DNA of 62,704 bases from assembly GCF_913058035.1 (NCBI RefSeq), contig NZ_CAJXPA010000007.1, positions 1-62,704 on the forward strand, given 5' to 3'. The notes below the pieces were generated by a model. That model saw nothing but the letters and a program-made list of their open reading frames with translations, was not told the DNA's origin and did not search any database. The position numbers were made by a program, and so were the translations under genes. Origin of the DNA: an uncultured Paraglaciecola sp. Lineage in GTDB: Bacteria > Pseudomonadota > Gammaproteobacteria > Enterobacterales > Alteromonadaceae. Positions 10,091 through 18,911 of this stretch are shown here, piece after piece; position 1 is the stretch's first letter; each line of letters opens with the position of its first letter.

Positions 10091-10801
10091 ATGTCAGGCA
10101 CAAATAAATTATTAAACAAAGATACAATTAAAGAAATGATATCGATACTGTTCCCTACAACCACTAAAGAATATATCGAAATTATAACAAATATTATTTT
10201 AGATAAAGCACCTCTTTATAAAATAGATTCCCATTTGAGTTTGTCATTGTTTCTATCTCAAATAAGAGAAGAAATAGGGGATGAATTAAAATCTAAAAAA
10301 GAAAATCTTAATTACGATAGTAAAGGACTAATAAAAACGTTCGCTTATTATAGAAAAAATATTGCTGAAGCGGATGCTGATGGTAGGAGTCCCAACCAAG
10401 AAGCGAAAAAAGAAGAAATAGCTAATAAAGTGTATGCAAATAGATTAGGAAATGGAGATTATTTGAGTGGAGATGGTCTTAAATATATAGGTGCTGGTTG
10501 TATTCAAGTGACAGGAAAGACAAATTTTAAAAACGTACAAATTAGAATTGATAGATATGACAAAGCCTCGTCAATTAATATTTTAGAGAGAAATGATATT
10601 GAAAATATAGAGGGTGGTTTAATCAGTGCATTTGCATTTTGGATTTGGAAAGATATTAATTTAGTGTGTACTGATATGAGTGATGAGACAGTAGATAAAG
10701 TAACGAGTATTGTTAATAAACACACTCATAGCTACGAAAGTAGAAGAAACCATTTTCAGAAAATAAAACATCTTTGTGAGTCTGTAACGGATGCTGTGTA
10801 A
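10091..10801 (+). CDS. GH19-type lysozyme/chitinase-like protein (endolysin-like)
   Basis: Looks like the glycoside hydrolase 19 fold used by phage-type endolysins and toxin-like muramidases. The best match is the middle: FLSQIREEIGDEL aligns with the FLAQxxHESGGF segment that carries the catalytic Glu, KENLNYDSKGLIKTF with the NLNYSxxGLxxxF stretch, and YANRLGNGDYLSGDGLKYIGAGCIQVTGKTNF with YANRxGNGDxxSGDGxxYRGRGLIQLTGRxNY. The usual His before the catalytic Glu appears replaced by Glu, and RGRGLIQ by IGAGCIQ, so activity is uncertain. No signal peptide is visible. The gene is clearly more A/T-rich than its neighbours and lies next to a dead IS256 copy, suggesting acquisition. AAAGGGAATAAA before the ATG is an adequate ribosome binding site. 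Confidence 0.7.
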   Translation: MSGTNKLLNKDTIKEMISILFPTTTKEYIEIITNIILDKAPLYKIDSHLSLSLFLSQIREEIGDELKSKKENLNYDSKGLIKTFAYYRKNIAEADADGRSPNQEAKKEEIANKVYANRLGNGDYLSGDGLKYIGAGCIQVTGKTNFKNVQIRIDRYDKASSINILERNDIENIEGGLISAFAFWIWKDINLVCTDMSDETVDKVTSIVNKHTHSYESRRNHFQKIKHLCESVTDAV

Positions 10802-10889
10802 CGAGGCTGTAATGAATTTTGTGCAACTGCTTATCATAAATTACTCTATTGATAGTTAAAGATAGGCAGATGCAGATGAACAGAAAAGG

Positions 10890-11650
10890 ATAGAACAAAA
10901 AAGTATTTGAAGCTTTCGCTAAAGAAGCTGTCAAAGGCATTAAATTTTCTAAAGACCTGAACAATTTCAGTCGAATGCTGATGAAAATAACCGTTGAGGC
11001 TGCATTAAATGCTGAGATGGATGAACATTTAGGCTATGAGTAACATACCAAGTCATTAGTCAAAAACAGTCGTAACTCAATGACTTTTTAAACGTATAAA
11101 ATGGAAGGTGGTGAGTTCGACGTCGACACACCACGACAAAGGTTCCCCCGACGCGATTAACGCAGTGTTTCCACAAACCAATGTTCAGCTTTGTATCGTG
11201 CACATGGTGCGTCATTGACTTAACTACCACTTAACTACTTTTCTTGGGAAGACTACAAGGCTGTGACGACTGATTTAAAGCGTATGTATCGTTAAAGTAA
11301 ATAGTAGAGGGCCTGTTTGAACTTGGGCGCTTCAGCAACACTTGGTACGAGCAATATCCACAAATTAGTAAGTCATGGCGAGCACACTGACAGAACGACA
11401 ACATGCTATTTAGTTACCCTGTTAACATCCGTAAAGTGATGTATACAAGCAAGGCCATTGAGTTTCTCAACAGCGTTATCCGTAAAGCACTTAAGGAACG
11501 AATATTTCACCTCACAGAGAATAGTGTAACGTAGAACAGATGTTGCAAAACTTTGTGACAAGACAAGTGTATTGATAGTTAACAGAAATTTTAATACCCA
11601 AGCCATTATCGTAAAAATAGTCTGTGCATTGGTTATAGAGCAGACTTAAA
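10890..11650 (+). pseudogene. Fossil IS256-family transposase (internally deleted, many stops)
   Basis: Reading across frames recovers an IS256-type transposase in order: KEAVKGIKFSKDLNNFSRML and AALNAEMDEHLGYE (up to 11040, then TAA), EFDVDTPRQR near 11111-11142, AINAVFPQTNVQLCIVHMVR near 11155-11213, WYEQYPQISKSW near 11343-11378, and FSYPVNIRKVMYTSKAIEFLN followed by SVIRKALKER up to about 11499. The segment between the TPR motif and the AVFP motif, which normally holds the first catalytic Asp, is missing, and frameshifts and stops occur throughout. The element is dead. No terminal inverted repeats or target duplication could be found, so the element ends are unknown. Confidence 0.8.
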
Positions 11651-12194
11651 CACTAACCGCATTGGTTTGACTGGCTCAAAACTATGGATACTTTCTTTAC
11701 ACCTTTGAGCCTGCATTAGAAAATTTTATTAACAAGTATAATAATGCTGACGACCGAATTTCATACCAAGAGACTGTTTTACAACTTGGTCTAATAACTT
11801 TGATTTAGAACTACAGTAAAGTGGATTGGTTGCTTGTTGACCTGAGTTGTAAGACAAATTCAATCAAAAAACTTTTGATGCGCTCAAAAATTATAACAAT
11901 CTTATTCATCAGTAATCTAAGTACAATATGACTATTAATTTGCTACGTTGAGAAATTTTCCGACCGTTTCCCGGCAGTTTTTCTGACTTTTTTAACACAA
12001 TTTTTAAAGAAAAATGACTGATGGTCTGTAACGTACTAATTTATTGCCGAATACAAAAAATAACTATGGCGTGTATCGTAATTCAATTAAATATTTGAAT
12101 TCGTAGTTTTTAAAGAGTGTTTTACATGGCTACAAATGGCAAAATGGTTGATCAAGATTTTACTGTTTTTTTCTAGAAAGTTGAGTTTTATCAT
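11651..12194. other. Non-coding gap between transposase fossil and aminotransferase gene
   Basis: About 540 A/T-rich bases with stops in all frames. One short stretch (around 11725-11800) reads FINKYNNADDRISYQETVLQ before a stop; it is not assignable. The right part must hold the promoter of the aminotransferase. Confidence 0.4.
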
Positions 12195-13370
12195 TTGAAA
12201 TATTCACAACGTGCGCAAGCCATTTCTCCTTTTTTTGCTATGGCTTTTAGTGAAAAAGCTTCCCGATTAGAGGCCCAAGGTAAGCACGTTATAAGGTTGA
12301 ATATAGGTGAACCTGACTTTGGTGCGCCTCCTGATGTGTTACTTGCGATGCAAGACCTAGCAAGCAATGCGCCTCTTCCTTATACCTCAGCACTTGGGCT
12401 GCCAGAATTACGAACTGCAATTGCAGGCTTTTATCAAACAACTCACCAAATTAAACTCGATCCAAAACGTATTGTAGTGACTGCAGGCGCATCGGCTGCC
12501 TTATTGCTTCTGTCAGCTGCCTTTGTCGATGAGGGGGACAGCGTGATCATGGCTGATCCCTCATATCCATGTAACAAACAATTTATCAAAAGTTTTGGTG
12601 GTAAAGTGCAATTGGTTCCAACCCAAGCGAATTCGCGTTTCCAATTGAACATGGAGCTGCTTAAACAACACTGGCAACCTGGTACTCGAGGTTTAATGCT
12701 AGCAACTCCTTCTAACCCAACTGGCACCGCAGTAGCGGCTGATGAACTGGCAGCAATGTGTCAATTTGCTCGCAGTAAAGGGGCATGGCGAATTGTTGAT
12801 GAAATTTATCTTAATTTGCACCACGGCGAGGCTGACTCGCAGCCAACGAGTGTCCTAGCTCTTGACGATGAGGCTTTTGTCATCAACAGTTTTTCAAAAT
12901 ATTTTGGTATGACGGGGTGGCGATTGGGTTGGTGTGTGGTGCCTGAGCGTGCAGTCGATATTATGGAAAGGTTGGCGCAGAATTATTATATTTGTCCGTC
13001 AACGTTAGCCCAAAAAGCGGCCTTACAATGTTTTACGCCAAACTCTATTGCTTTGTGTGAGTCACGACGTGCATCACTCATTTCTCGAAAAAAATTGGTA
13101 CTAGTTGGATTACAAAAATGTAGTTTGTATGTGCCTGTTCAGCCTGACGGCGCCTTTTATGTTTACATCGACGTGAGTTCTACTGGGCTTTCAGCTATGA
13201 ATTTTTGTGAGCGAGTATTACAAGAAGTGCATGTTTCGCTCACGCCTGGAAATGATTTTGGTGAATACCAAGGCGATCAGTATGTGCGTTTGTCATTTGC
13301 TTCCGCAGAATCTGAACTCGAAGAAGGTCTGCGTCGGCTTGCAATATTTATGAACAGTTTAAACAGCTGA
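12195..13370 (+). CDS. Class I/II PLP-dependent aminotransferase
   Basis: Fold-type I aminotransferase of the aspartate/aromatic/alanine group. Seen: IGEPDFGAPPDV near the N-terminus, the YTSALGLPELRTAIAGFY segment, TPSNPTGTA (substrate/PLP-binding Asn-Pro-Thr-Gly), VDEIYLNL with the pyridine-binding Asp, and the Schiff-base lysine in NSFSKYFGMTGWRLGW (Lys about residue 235). The C-terminal YVRLSFASAESELEEGLRRL carries the Arg that binds the alpha-carboxylate. The start is TTG at 12195; no ATG fits the family N-terminus better. The amino donor and acceptor cannot be told. It stands alone between a dead transposase and a dead mtfA. Confidence 0.88.
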   Translation: MKYSQRAQAISPFFAMAFSEKASRLEAQGKHVIRLNIGEPDFGAPPDVLLAMQDLASNAPLPYTSALGLPELRTAIAGFYQTTHQIKLDPKRIVVTAGASAALLLLSAAFVDEGDSVIMADPSYPCNKQFIKSFGGKVQLVPTQANSRFQLNMELLKQHWQPGTRGLMLATPSNPTGTAVAADELAAMCQFARSKGAWRIVDEIYLNLHHGEADSQPTSVLALDDEAFVINSFSKYFGMTGWRLGWCVVPERAVDIMERLAQNYYICPSTLAQKAALQCFTPNSIALCESRRASLISRKKLVLVGLQKCSLYVPVQPDGAFYVYIDVSSTGLSAMNFCERVLQEVHVSLTPGNDFGEYQGDQYVRLSFASAESELEEGLRRLAIFMNSLNS

Positions 13371-13469
13371 TAGCTATGAACAACTATGAGCGTCCTCGTA
13401 TAACTACCAATAACTAGGCCAAGGTGTTTGCGCCATTTACTTAATGATCCTTGGTCTAAGACCATTGTC

Positions 13470-14281
13470 TGAGATTAAGAAATTACTCTTTTCAAACTGT
13501 TTATACAGTTTGTTATACAGTTTGGGATGTTGATGTTCTAGCTGGTCGGGTTTCTCAAAAAATTTCACAGTGACTACGGCAAAAAAACAGCAGGGTGAGA
13601 TGATGTCATAACTGTCAATAACATCGTCAACGCCGTCACCTAGCTTTTGTTGCTGTGCATTAAACTCGGCACTTAATACTTGTGACCACTGTCGAATTGA
13701 ACTGCATAGGGTAATAAAGACAGTTCATCCATTGCCGAATTTTCTTCATCTCATTTGTGGGCAAATATATGTATCACCACATTGTGTCCATCGCGGCTAT
13801 CTTTTACTTATTACAACACATGAACCCAAACCAATATCACTGGACAAGGTAGCCAAGATCTCCACGCTCTGAGACTTGTATTGGTAATTCGTAACATGCC
13901 CTGTTTTGTGTACTGCTGACTAAGTAGGTTTCGGGATATAATAGTATGCTGCGAAAACCGGGATAATAATTATTTGGCTAGTTGCGTATTAATAAGCAAG
14001 CTGGAGCGGCAATTAACACTCTAACTTTGTCGCTTATTTCGGCCAAAGATGTCTTTTCCATCTTAAAACACCTGAATATGACTAACTATTTTAGATTATC
14101 ATTCATTGGGAAAACACAGGCACAATGGAAACCAAGTTTGCAATAAATTCATTACCTTGGGCTCTAAAGACTGCGATCGTAACCGAAAACGTTTCAGATC
14201 ACGCTGTTTAATACTACGCCTATCCAAGTAAAACCAAGTCAGCATGACTAAAGTCGGTAAACTCAAGAAAAAATATATCAA
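13470..14281 (-). pseudogene. mtfA: Degraded mtfA (Mlc titration factor A-like zinc peptidase)
   Basis: MtfA is a zinc aminopeptidase that binds the repressor Mlc and so affects sugar uptake in enterobacteria. Read on the minus strand from 14281, the remnant gives a membrane-leader start (MIYFFLSLPTLVMLTWFYLDRRSIKQR), then in shifting frames IQVF (13.99-14.08 kb), VRVLIAAPACLLI, YYPGFRSILLYPETYLVS, the metal site DGHNVVIHIFAHK (HExxH-like, here HIFAH with the Glu changed), DDVIDSY and CCFFAVVTVKFFEKPDQLEHQ, and HPKLYNKLYKQF. The order matches MtfA throughout. Several stops and frameshifts interrupt it, and the catalytic Glu of HExxH is lost, so it cannot be functional. Confidence 0.8.
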
Positions 14282-14632
14282 GATTTGATGTTTGTATTGT
14301 CTATTGATGATTTGAAGTCAGTTTTTTGCTTATCAAGTTATTATATTTTGAACTTGAAGAAATTAATTGCAAATAAAACATAGAGGACATACTTCAAAGT
14401 AAAAACCTAAATTTTTAGACTTTCAATCTAAGAATTTAAAATGAGTGTTGTCCACCATAAATTTTACTCGCTAATCTAGCATGTAATGGAGTCTTTTATT
14501 AACTATGTGTCTGGTAATTCGATTAATCTTGAGCAGTTGTATAGCTTACGTATAGTGTTTATTATTATGAAACTATGCGGGGCAAACACTGCAATGGTTG
14601 TTTGGTTTGATTTGTTATTTTAAGGAACTCAT
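14282..14632. other. Intergenic region upstream of the SDR gene
   Basis: About 350 A/T-rich bases with no coding-like frame. It probably holds the SDR promoter. AAGGAA at 14622-14627 is the ribosome binding site for the GTG start at 14633. Confidence 0.4.
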
Positions 14633-15499
14633 GTGACAAAATATGTTGTGGTGACAGGTGCATCTTCTGGTATTGGCCGTGGATGCGTCGGCGTGCTGAT
14701 TCAAAAAGGTTTTCATGTGTTTGGCTCTGTCCGCAAACAAACCGATGCGGATAGTTTGCTTAATGAGTTTGGCGATAAAATTACACCACTGATTTTTGAG
14801 GCCACAGATATTGCAGCGGTCAAAGAAGCGGCGGATAAGGTTTCAAGCATACTGGGTGATACCGTCTTATCTGGACTCGTTAATAATGCGGGAGTTGCTG
14901 TTACCGGGCCTATGATGCACATCCCCATTGAAGAGTTTCGTTATCAAATGGAGATCAATACCGTTGGGCCCATCATAGCGATTCAAGCATTTTTGCCATT
15001 ATTAGGTGCGGTGAATCCACCCGTAGAAAATCCAGGCAGAATTATCAATATTACTTCTATAGCGGGGGTGCGAGCGGCTCCTTTTTTTGGTCCCTATTCA
15101 GCCTCAAAACACGCATTAGAAGCAATCTCAGGATCGTTAAGGCAAGAATTAATGCTGTACGGCGTGGATGTCATCATTATTGGACCTGGTGCAGTGGCTA
15201 CGCCTATATGGAATAAGGCTGAAATGGTTGATAAAAGTCAATATGATAATACAGATTATAAACAATCATATAATAAAATGAATAACTTCATGAGCGCAAT
15301 GGGACCACAAGGCATACCGGTTGAAAAAATTGGAGAATTGGTGCATCACACTATTACTACTGACAAACCTAAAGTGCGGTATGCCATAGCCCCAAATATG
15401 TTGACTGATTGGATTATTCCGCAAAATTTGCCTAAACGTGTGTTAGATAAAATTATTGCCGGCAAGATCGGTTTAAAGAAACTTAAAAATAAGTTCTGA
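14633..15499 (+). CDS. Short-chain dehydrogenase/reductase (classical SDR)
   Basis: NAD(P)-dependent oxidoreductase of the classical SDR family. Seen: the cofactor motif TGASSGIG at residues 8-15, the NNAG motif in LVNNAGVAVTGPM, the catalytic Ser in NITSIAGV, and the catalytic YSASK tetrad element, followed by the GPGAVATPIW segment typical of proteins related to 17-beta-hydroxysteroid and retinol dehydrogenases. The length of 288 residues is normal. The start is GTG at 14633 with AAGGAA six bases upstream; the ATG two bases earlier is followed at once by TGA. The substrate is unknown. A tandem CTTCA repeat lies 29 bases past the stop. Confidence 0.9.
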   Translation: MTKYVVVTGASSGIGRGCVGVLIQKGFHVFGSVRKQTDADSLLNEFGDKITPLIFEATDIAAVKEAADKVSSILGDTVLSGLVNNAGVAVTGPMMHIPIEEFRYQMEINTVGPIIAIQAFLPLLGAVNPPVENPGRIINITSIAGVRAAPFFGPYSASKHALEAISGSLRQELMLYGVDVIIIGPGAVATPIWNKAEMVDKSQYDNTDYKQSYNKMNNFMSAMGPQGIPVEKIGELVHHTITTDKPKVRYAIAPNMLTDWIIPQNLPKRVLDKIIAGKIGLKKLKNKF

Positions 15500-15527
15500 T
15501 TGGTCTCGCCTAATTTTTTGTTGGTTC

Positions 15528-15547
15528 CTTCACTTCACTTCACTTCA
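15528..15547. repeat. Pentanucleotide tandem repeat (CTTCA x4)
   Basis: Four perfect copies of CTTCA just after the SDR stop, followed by a G-rich stretch (15556-15566). It is non-coding and short. A similar four-copy pentamer (TTCAG) lies just after the SulP gene at 53133. Confidence 0.8.
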
Positions 15548-15735
15548 CTATAAGGTGGGGGGAGGTAAGAGTACTTCCACGATAATTTTAGCGACTGAAA
15601 TTGCTAATGCACCCGTCTTGATTCCGACCACATCAAGGTCTTGGTAATTATTATTAATAGAAATCATATGTATACTTATCATGTTAACTGCGTAATATTA
15701 ATTGGAATAAAAATCTACTCTACAAAGTTTATTAA

Positions 15736-16491
15736 ATGAATGTCTTGTTGCGGGTAATATCTAGAACACTAGTACTAATTATTACTCTGATGAGTCTTAA
15801 TAGTGTTGCTCAAGAACAACATCAGAAGCTTTACTTTGATATGGATTCAGATGGTGGATGGGTACCTTATCTAACCGGAGCAAAGCCTGGTGAATCTGGT
15901 ATTATGACCGAGATAACCGAAGCCATTCAACGCCATTCAGGTATTAAATTTGTATCAATAAACCTCCCACAAAAACGAGCAGAAATTTCTCTCGAAGATG
16001 GTACTGTAGATTTTGACTTTATCTGTCTGGAATGGCTGAAAACTGGTGAGGTTAGTTCAAAGTACGTAACAAGCGAACCTTTTTTTGAACTGACAGAAAG
16101 TTTTATCACCTTAAAGAAAAATGCGCCGTTATTTCCAACTCGGGGGTCTTTTAATCAGAAACGTGTTGGAACTATTGCGGGGTACTTTTACTTCGATGAA
16201 CATACTTTTATCCGAACAAACTTTCTCAATGAAGACCAATTAATGTTGGGTTTGAAACACGAAAGATTTAAAGCCATCATATTAGAACAAGAGACAGCTA
16301 AACATTGGGCTAGGGTTAATGACGTAGATATTCACTTTGCAGCTCTGCACAGCAAAGGAAACTTTATAATGAGGCTGAGGAAAAATTATCAAGGTCTTTT
16401 ACCTCCGATAAATCAAGCAATCAAACAAATGAAAATCTCTGGTGAACTTCAAGCTATTCTAGATAAACACAACACTCAAATAAAATACTGA
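15736..16491 (+). CDS. Periplasmic solute-binding protein, family 3-like
   Basis: Resembles the extracellular solute-binding proteins of family 3 (amino-acid ABC transporters and sensor-like relatives). A signal peptide covers about residues 1-25 (ending SLNSVAQEQ). The mature part starts with YFDMDSDGGWVPYLTG, then a two-lobe pattern with GIMTEITEAIQRHSGI, DFDFICLEWLKTG and VGTIAGYFYF. No transporter permease or ATPase gene is adjacent, so it may feed a distant transporter or be a stand-alone sensor domain, a common situation in Alteromonadales. The length of 251 residues fits. The ligand is unknown. Confidence 0.75.
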   Translation: MNVLLRVISRTLVLIITLMSLNSVAQEQHQKLYFDMDSDGGWVPYLTGAKPGESGIMTEITEAIQRHSGIKFVSINLPQKRAEISLEDGTVDFDFICLEWLKTGEVSSKYVTSEPFFELTESFITLKKNAPLFPTRGSFNQKRVGTIAGYFYFDEHTFIRTNFLNEDQLMLGLKHERFKAIILEQETAKHWARVNDVDIHFAALHSKGNFIMRLRKNYQGLLPPINQAIKQMKISGELQAILDKHNTQIKY

Positions 16492-16548
16492 TTGACTCAA
16501 TGTAAGTAGAGTAGGTATTTCGCTATTCATCCCCCAATATAATAGAAT

Positions 16549-17091
16549 ATGAGTATATTCAATATTGGTTACCATCCCCTTATGAACGAAGATAATAATT
16601 ACATACCCGAGAAAGGATTACTTTTTAATACGAAAGGTAAGGTGTCCGTTTGGGCATCACAATACCCTTACGCCGATATACCTGATGATTATTTTGAAGA
16701 AACGTTTTCTAAAAAAGGTTCTCGGGCAAAAAACAGTTGGTCAGATAATTATAAGATTCGGTATTTCGATCCCAAACAGATGGAAACCAATGGTGCCCAT
16801 ACTGGCACTATTGATATGCATGAAGCTGCTGGTGGATGTTCTTGCTCAAGCTCTTATATTGTCAACTTGATGAGTAAAGCGAAAAAAAATAAAATGGAGC
16901 AAGTGACCTGGATTATTTTACTTTTCGAGCAAGAATACAGCATCAAATTAAGCGGTGTTGTTAAGGACGAATATACTACTTTTTTAGGTGCCTTTAACTA
17001 TGACGCCTCAAGCGAAAGCCTGCTGGGTGAAGAAGATGAAGATGAAGATGAAGAAAATGAAACTGAAACTGACTCAGCAGATCCAGAATAA
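16549..17091 (+). CDS. Imm22-like (DUF4284-type) immunity protein candidate
   Basis: A small soluble acidic protein without signal peptide. The part from about residue 30 to 150 (KVSVWASQYPYADIPDDYFEE, then NSWSDNYKIRYFDP, SSSYIVNLM and VTWIILLFEQEYS) follows the pattern I associate with the Imm22 family: an early VxxW strand, an acidic YxEE helix, a central W/Y-D segment and a late hydrophobic strand ending in a Y-D motif. The C-terminus is a long acidic tail, EEDEDEDEENETETD. Immunity proteins of this sort neutralise polymorphic toxins, but no toxin gene is next to it. The family call is from memory and could be wrong; an uncharacterised stress protein is the main alternative. Confidence 0.5.
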   Translation: MSIFNIGYHPLMNEDNNYIPEKGLLFNTKGKVSVWASQYPYADIPDDYFEETFSKKGSRAKNSWSDNYKIRYFDPKQMETNGAHTGTIDMHEAAGGCSCSSSYIVNLMSKAKKNKMEQVTWIILLFEQEYSIKLSGVVKDEYTTFLGAFNYDASSESLLGEEDEDEDEENETETDSADPE

Positions 17092-17265
17092 ATAATGTTG
17101 TGGTCAATTTAGATACCAAAATATATGGATGTATCTTGGTATTTAGTCAAGTAACTGCTCAAGTTAACAAAAAATTTGTCCTTGGCTAAGCGTGCATTTT
17201 TATCCTTGTTTAAAAAGCATAAATAAGCAAAAAATCAATCAATCAAGATTCTCCCAGTATTAATT

Positions 17266-17524
17266 AATTGCAACAACCGAGATTACAACGGGCACAGGTA
17301 GCGACAAAATTGTCGATCAGCGCAAGGCACTTATATCGCAAATTGGCCGAGGAAGGATTAAGTTTTAAAGATTTGTCTGAGTAGGTTAAAAAACACTGTG
17401 CGATAGAACTGGTTTAACAAGGCAAGTTAACTTAAGCAGGGTTAGCCGAGCATCTTAGCTATGCAGATGAAAGTGCATTTTTAAAGCATTTCGGCCCCGG
17501 ACTGGGTATTCGCGAATTTTGGTG
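17266..17524 (+). pseudogene. AraC-family regulator, C-terminal helix-turn-helix remnant
   Basis: One frame reads LQRAQVATKLSISARHLYRK, LAEEGLSFKDLSE, a stop, VKKHCAIELV, a stop, then AGLAEHLSYADESAFLKHF and GIREFW. This is the double helix-turn-helix end of an AraC regulator of the OruR-like group (compare AQVARRLxxSxRxLxRRLxEEGxSFxxL and LGYSExSAFxRAFxRWxG). Three in-frame stops and loss of the N-terminal domain show it is dead. It lies in a patch of other gene fragments. Confidence 0.75.
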
Positions 17525-17648
17525 ACAATGATGAGTCTCTTTGTCGGTCGGCATAACTCAGGAACGGCAGTGCCGTTTTATTCAATTGTCAGTAGCCTGA
17601 CATCAAGTACCATTAGCGCATTAGCGCATTAGCGCCAATTTTACTTCC

Positions 17649-17867
17649 TTATCCACGTTTCTTCGAAGTGAGATCTGGCGGCACCACAAATTTATAACGA
17701 CTACCCAAAGTCCTCCACTGCAAACCTTCTTGTAATTCTAGAATCGCATCTTCTAGAATTGTCTTTTTAAGTGTAAAGCGGTCAGTAGTTCCGTTTATAT
17801 AAGTATCGGCAATCACGCTGCCATCAAAGTTCAGAATACGTTGATGAATTACCACTTGATCTTTCAC
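17649..17867 (-). pseudogene. FKBP-type peptidyl-prolyl isomerase, C-terminal fragment
   Basis: The 72-codon frame reads VVIHQRILNFDGSVIADTYI, NGTTDRFTLKKTI, LELQEGLQWRTLGSRYKFVV and PPDL. That is the FKBP core (compare VxVHYxGxLxDGxxFDSSxxRGxPxxFxLxxVIxGWxEGLQxMxxGxxxxFxIPxxL). A stop lies five codons upstream of the GTG, so the N-terminal part of any full protein is absent or out of frame. A short independent FKBP cannot be excluded, but the conserved GWxEGL loop is altered (Trp replaced) and the surrounding DNA is full of gene scraps, so I score it as a remnant. Confidence 0.6.
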
Positions 17868-17923
17868 CTTCGAGCTTCTGAATTAAGTGCTCTGGTAGTT
17901 CCCTTAATAAGCCTGTAATTTCA

Positions 17924-18270
17924 TGAATAACGGATTACTGATAGGCGCAGCTATGTTAATCAGTATCGTAGGCTGCGGGTATTACGCCTTATCTCAAAAT
18001 CAGCATTGGAAAGCGGTGACTAAATTCAATGTATTACCACTAGGCAAACACGTCTGTAGACTTTAGCTTGCTAGCGCTGAGTGCCATTTTAGTTTTATAT
18101 TGTTGCAGAAGGTCTGGGATTTGCTGTACTAATTTGGTCATTGAGTGTCGGTTTGGATATTTTACCTGTCGCCATGATATTGGTTTTTTGGCCAACTATG
18201 TTGAATATTTTGATCGGTAGATTTAGATTACCTTTACCTGAGCTCGGATTACCTCAGCAAGGCAAAGTTA
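17924..18270 (+). pseudogene. DUF3325-like small membrane protein, frameshifted remnant
   Basis: From the ATG at 17924 the frame reads MNNGLLIGAAMLISIVGCGY, YALSQNQHWKAV and so on to LGKHVCRL, then TAG. After a frame change it resumes as EGLGFAVLIWSLSVGLDI, LPVAMILVFWPTML. Two hydrophobic halves with ALSQxxHW in the first fit the small DUF3325 membrane proteins often found near siderophore-receptor/PepSY genes. The break makes it a pseudogene. The family call is tentative. Confidence 0.4.
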
Positions 18271-18506
18271 ATCTCCTTGTCGTCCGCCTGCTTTAGTTAT
18301 TCCATCGCCAGTAACTTTCCCTATGAGCGAAGATAATATCTGCTGCTTAAACATAGAAAGACTTTAAACATATTTCGATGTTGTACATCACTTTTTGCAC
18401 ATAAAACATGCTGTAAATTGTGGGTTCTAAAAATATTAAGATGAAACGACATAAATTCACGATAGAGCCTACTTGTGTTTTCCCCTCGCAGTCATAAGAT
18501 AGAAGA

Positions 18507-18851
18507 ATGAAAGCCACCTTAGTGATAAAATATTCCCTCACAAATTGCATGAGTAAGTGCAATGTAGCTTTGCTGTTGTTTTTATTCTTGTCCGTATCGT
18601 TTATCAATGTTGCCGTACCCGGTGATGTCTCCTCTCAGGATATAGTCATATACGTTGATGATTTTAATTGTGTCGCTGACAGCACCCCTAAATATGACTT
18701 AGGTGATGATAGTGTTGACATCAGTTATCACGTTACTGAGAAATGTGGTGCCGCACTTAATACTATTGCGGTTCAAGCTAGGACTACATACTCCTTAAAC
18801 TATAGCTATTTACGGCCTCTTACCCGCGCTCCACCCAAAGTATTTATTTAA
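18507..18851 (+). CDS. Small hypothetical secreted or membrane-anchored protein
   Basis: I do not recognise this 114-residue product. A strong hydrophobic segment (residues about 19-36, CNVALLLFLFLSVSFINVAV) follows a basic start and resembles a signal peptide or anchor; the remainder is polar with three further Cys residues, and Asp-rich (IVIYVDDFNCVAD, YDLGDDSVDISYH). An ATG at 18549 would place the hydrophobic stretch nearer the N-terminus but has no ribosome binding site; AGAAGA precedes the ATG at 18507. It sits in a degraded neighbourhood upstream of a CBS-domain gene, so expression is uncertain. Confidence 0.4.
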   Translation: MKATLVIKYSLTNCMSKCNVALLLFLFLSVSFINVAVPGDVSSQDIVIYVDDFNCVADSTPKYDLGDDSVDISYHVTEKCGAALNTIAVQARTTYSLNYSYLRPLTRAPPKVFI

Positions 18852-18911
18852 ATAAATTTAATTCTACAGAGTAATTTGTAGTCATATTAATCAATATTTT
18901 GGTGAATAAAA

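Noticed and set aside
18347..18607. 86-codon minus-strand frame overlapping the small secreted protein gene
   Set aside because: Irregular composition, ends in a stop-rich area and overlaps a better plus-strand frame.
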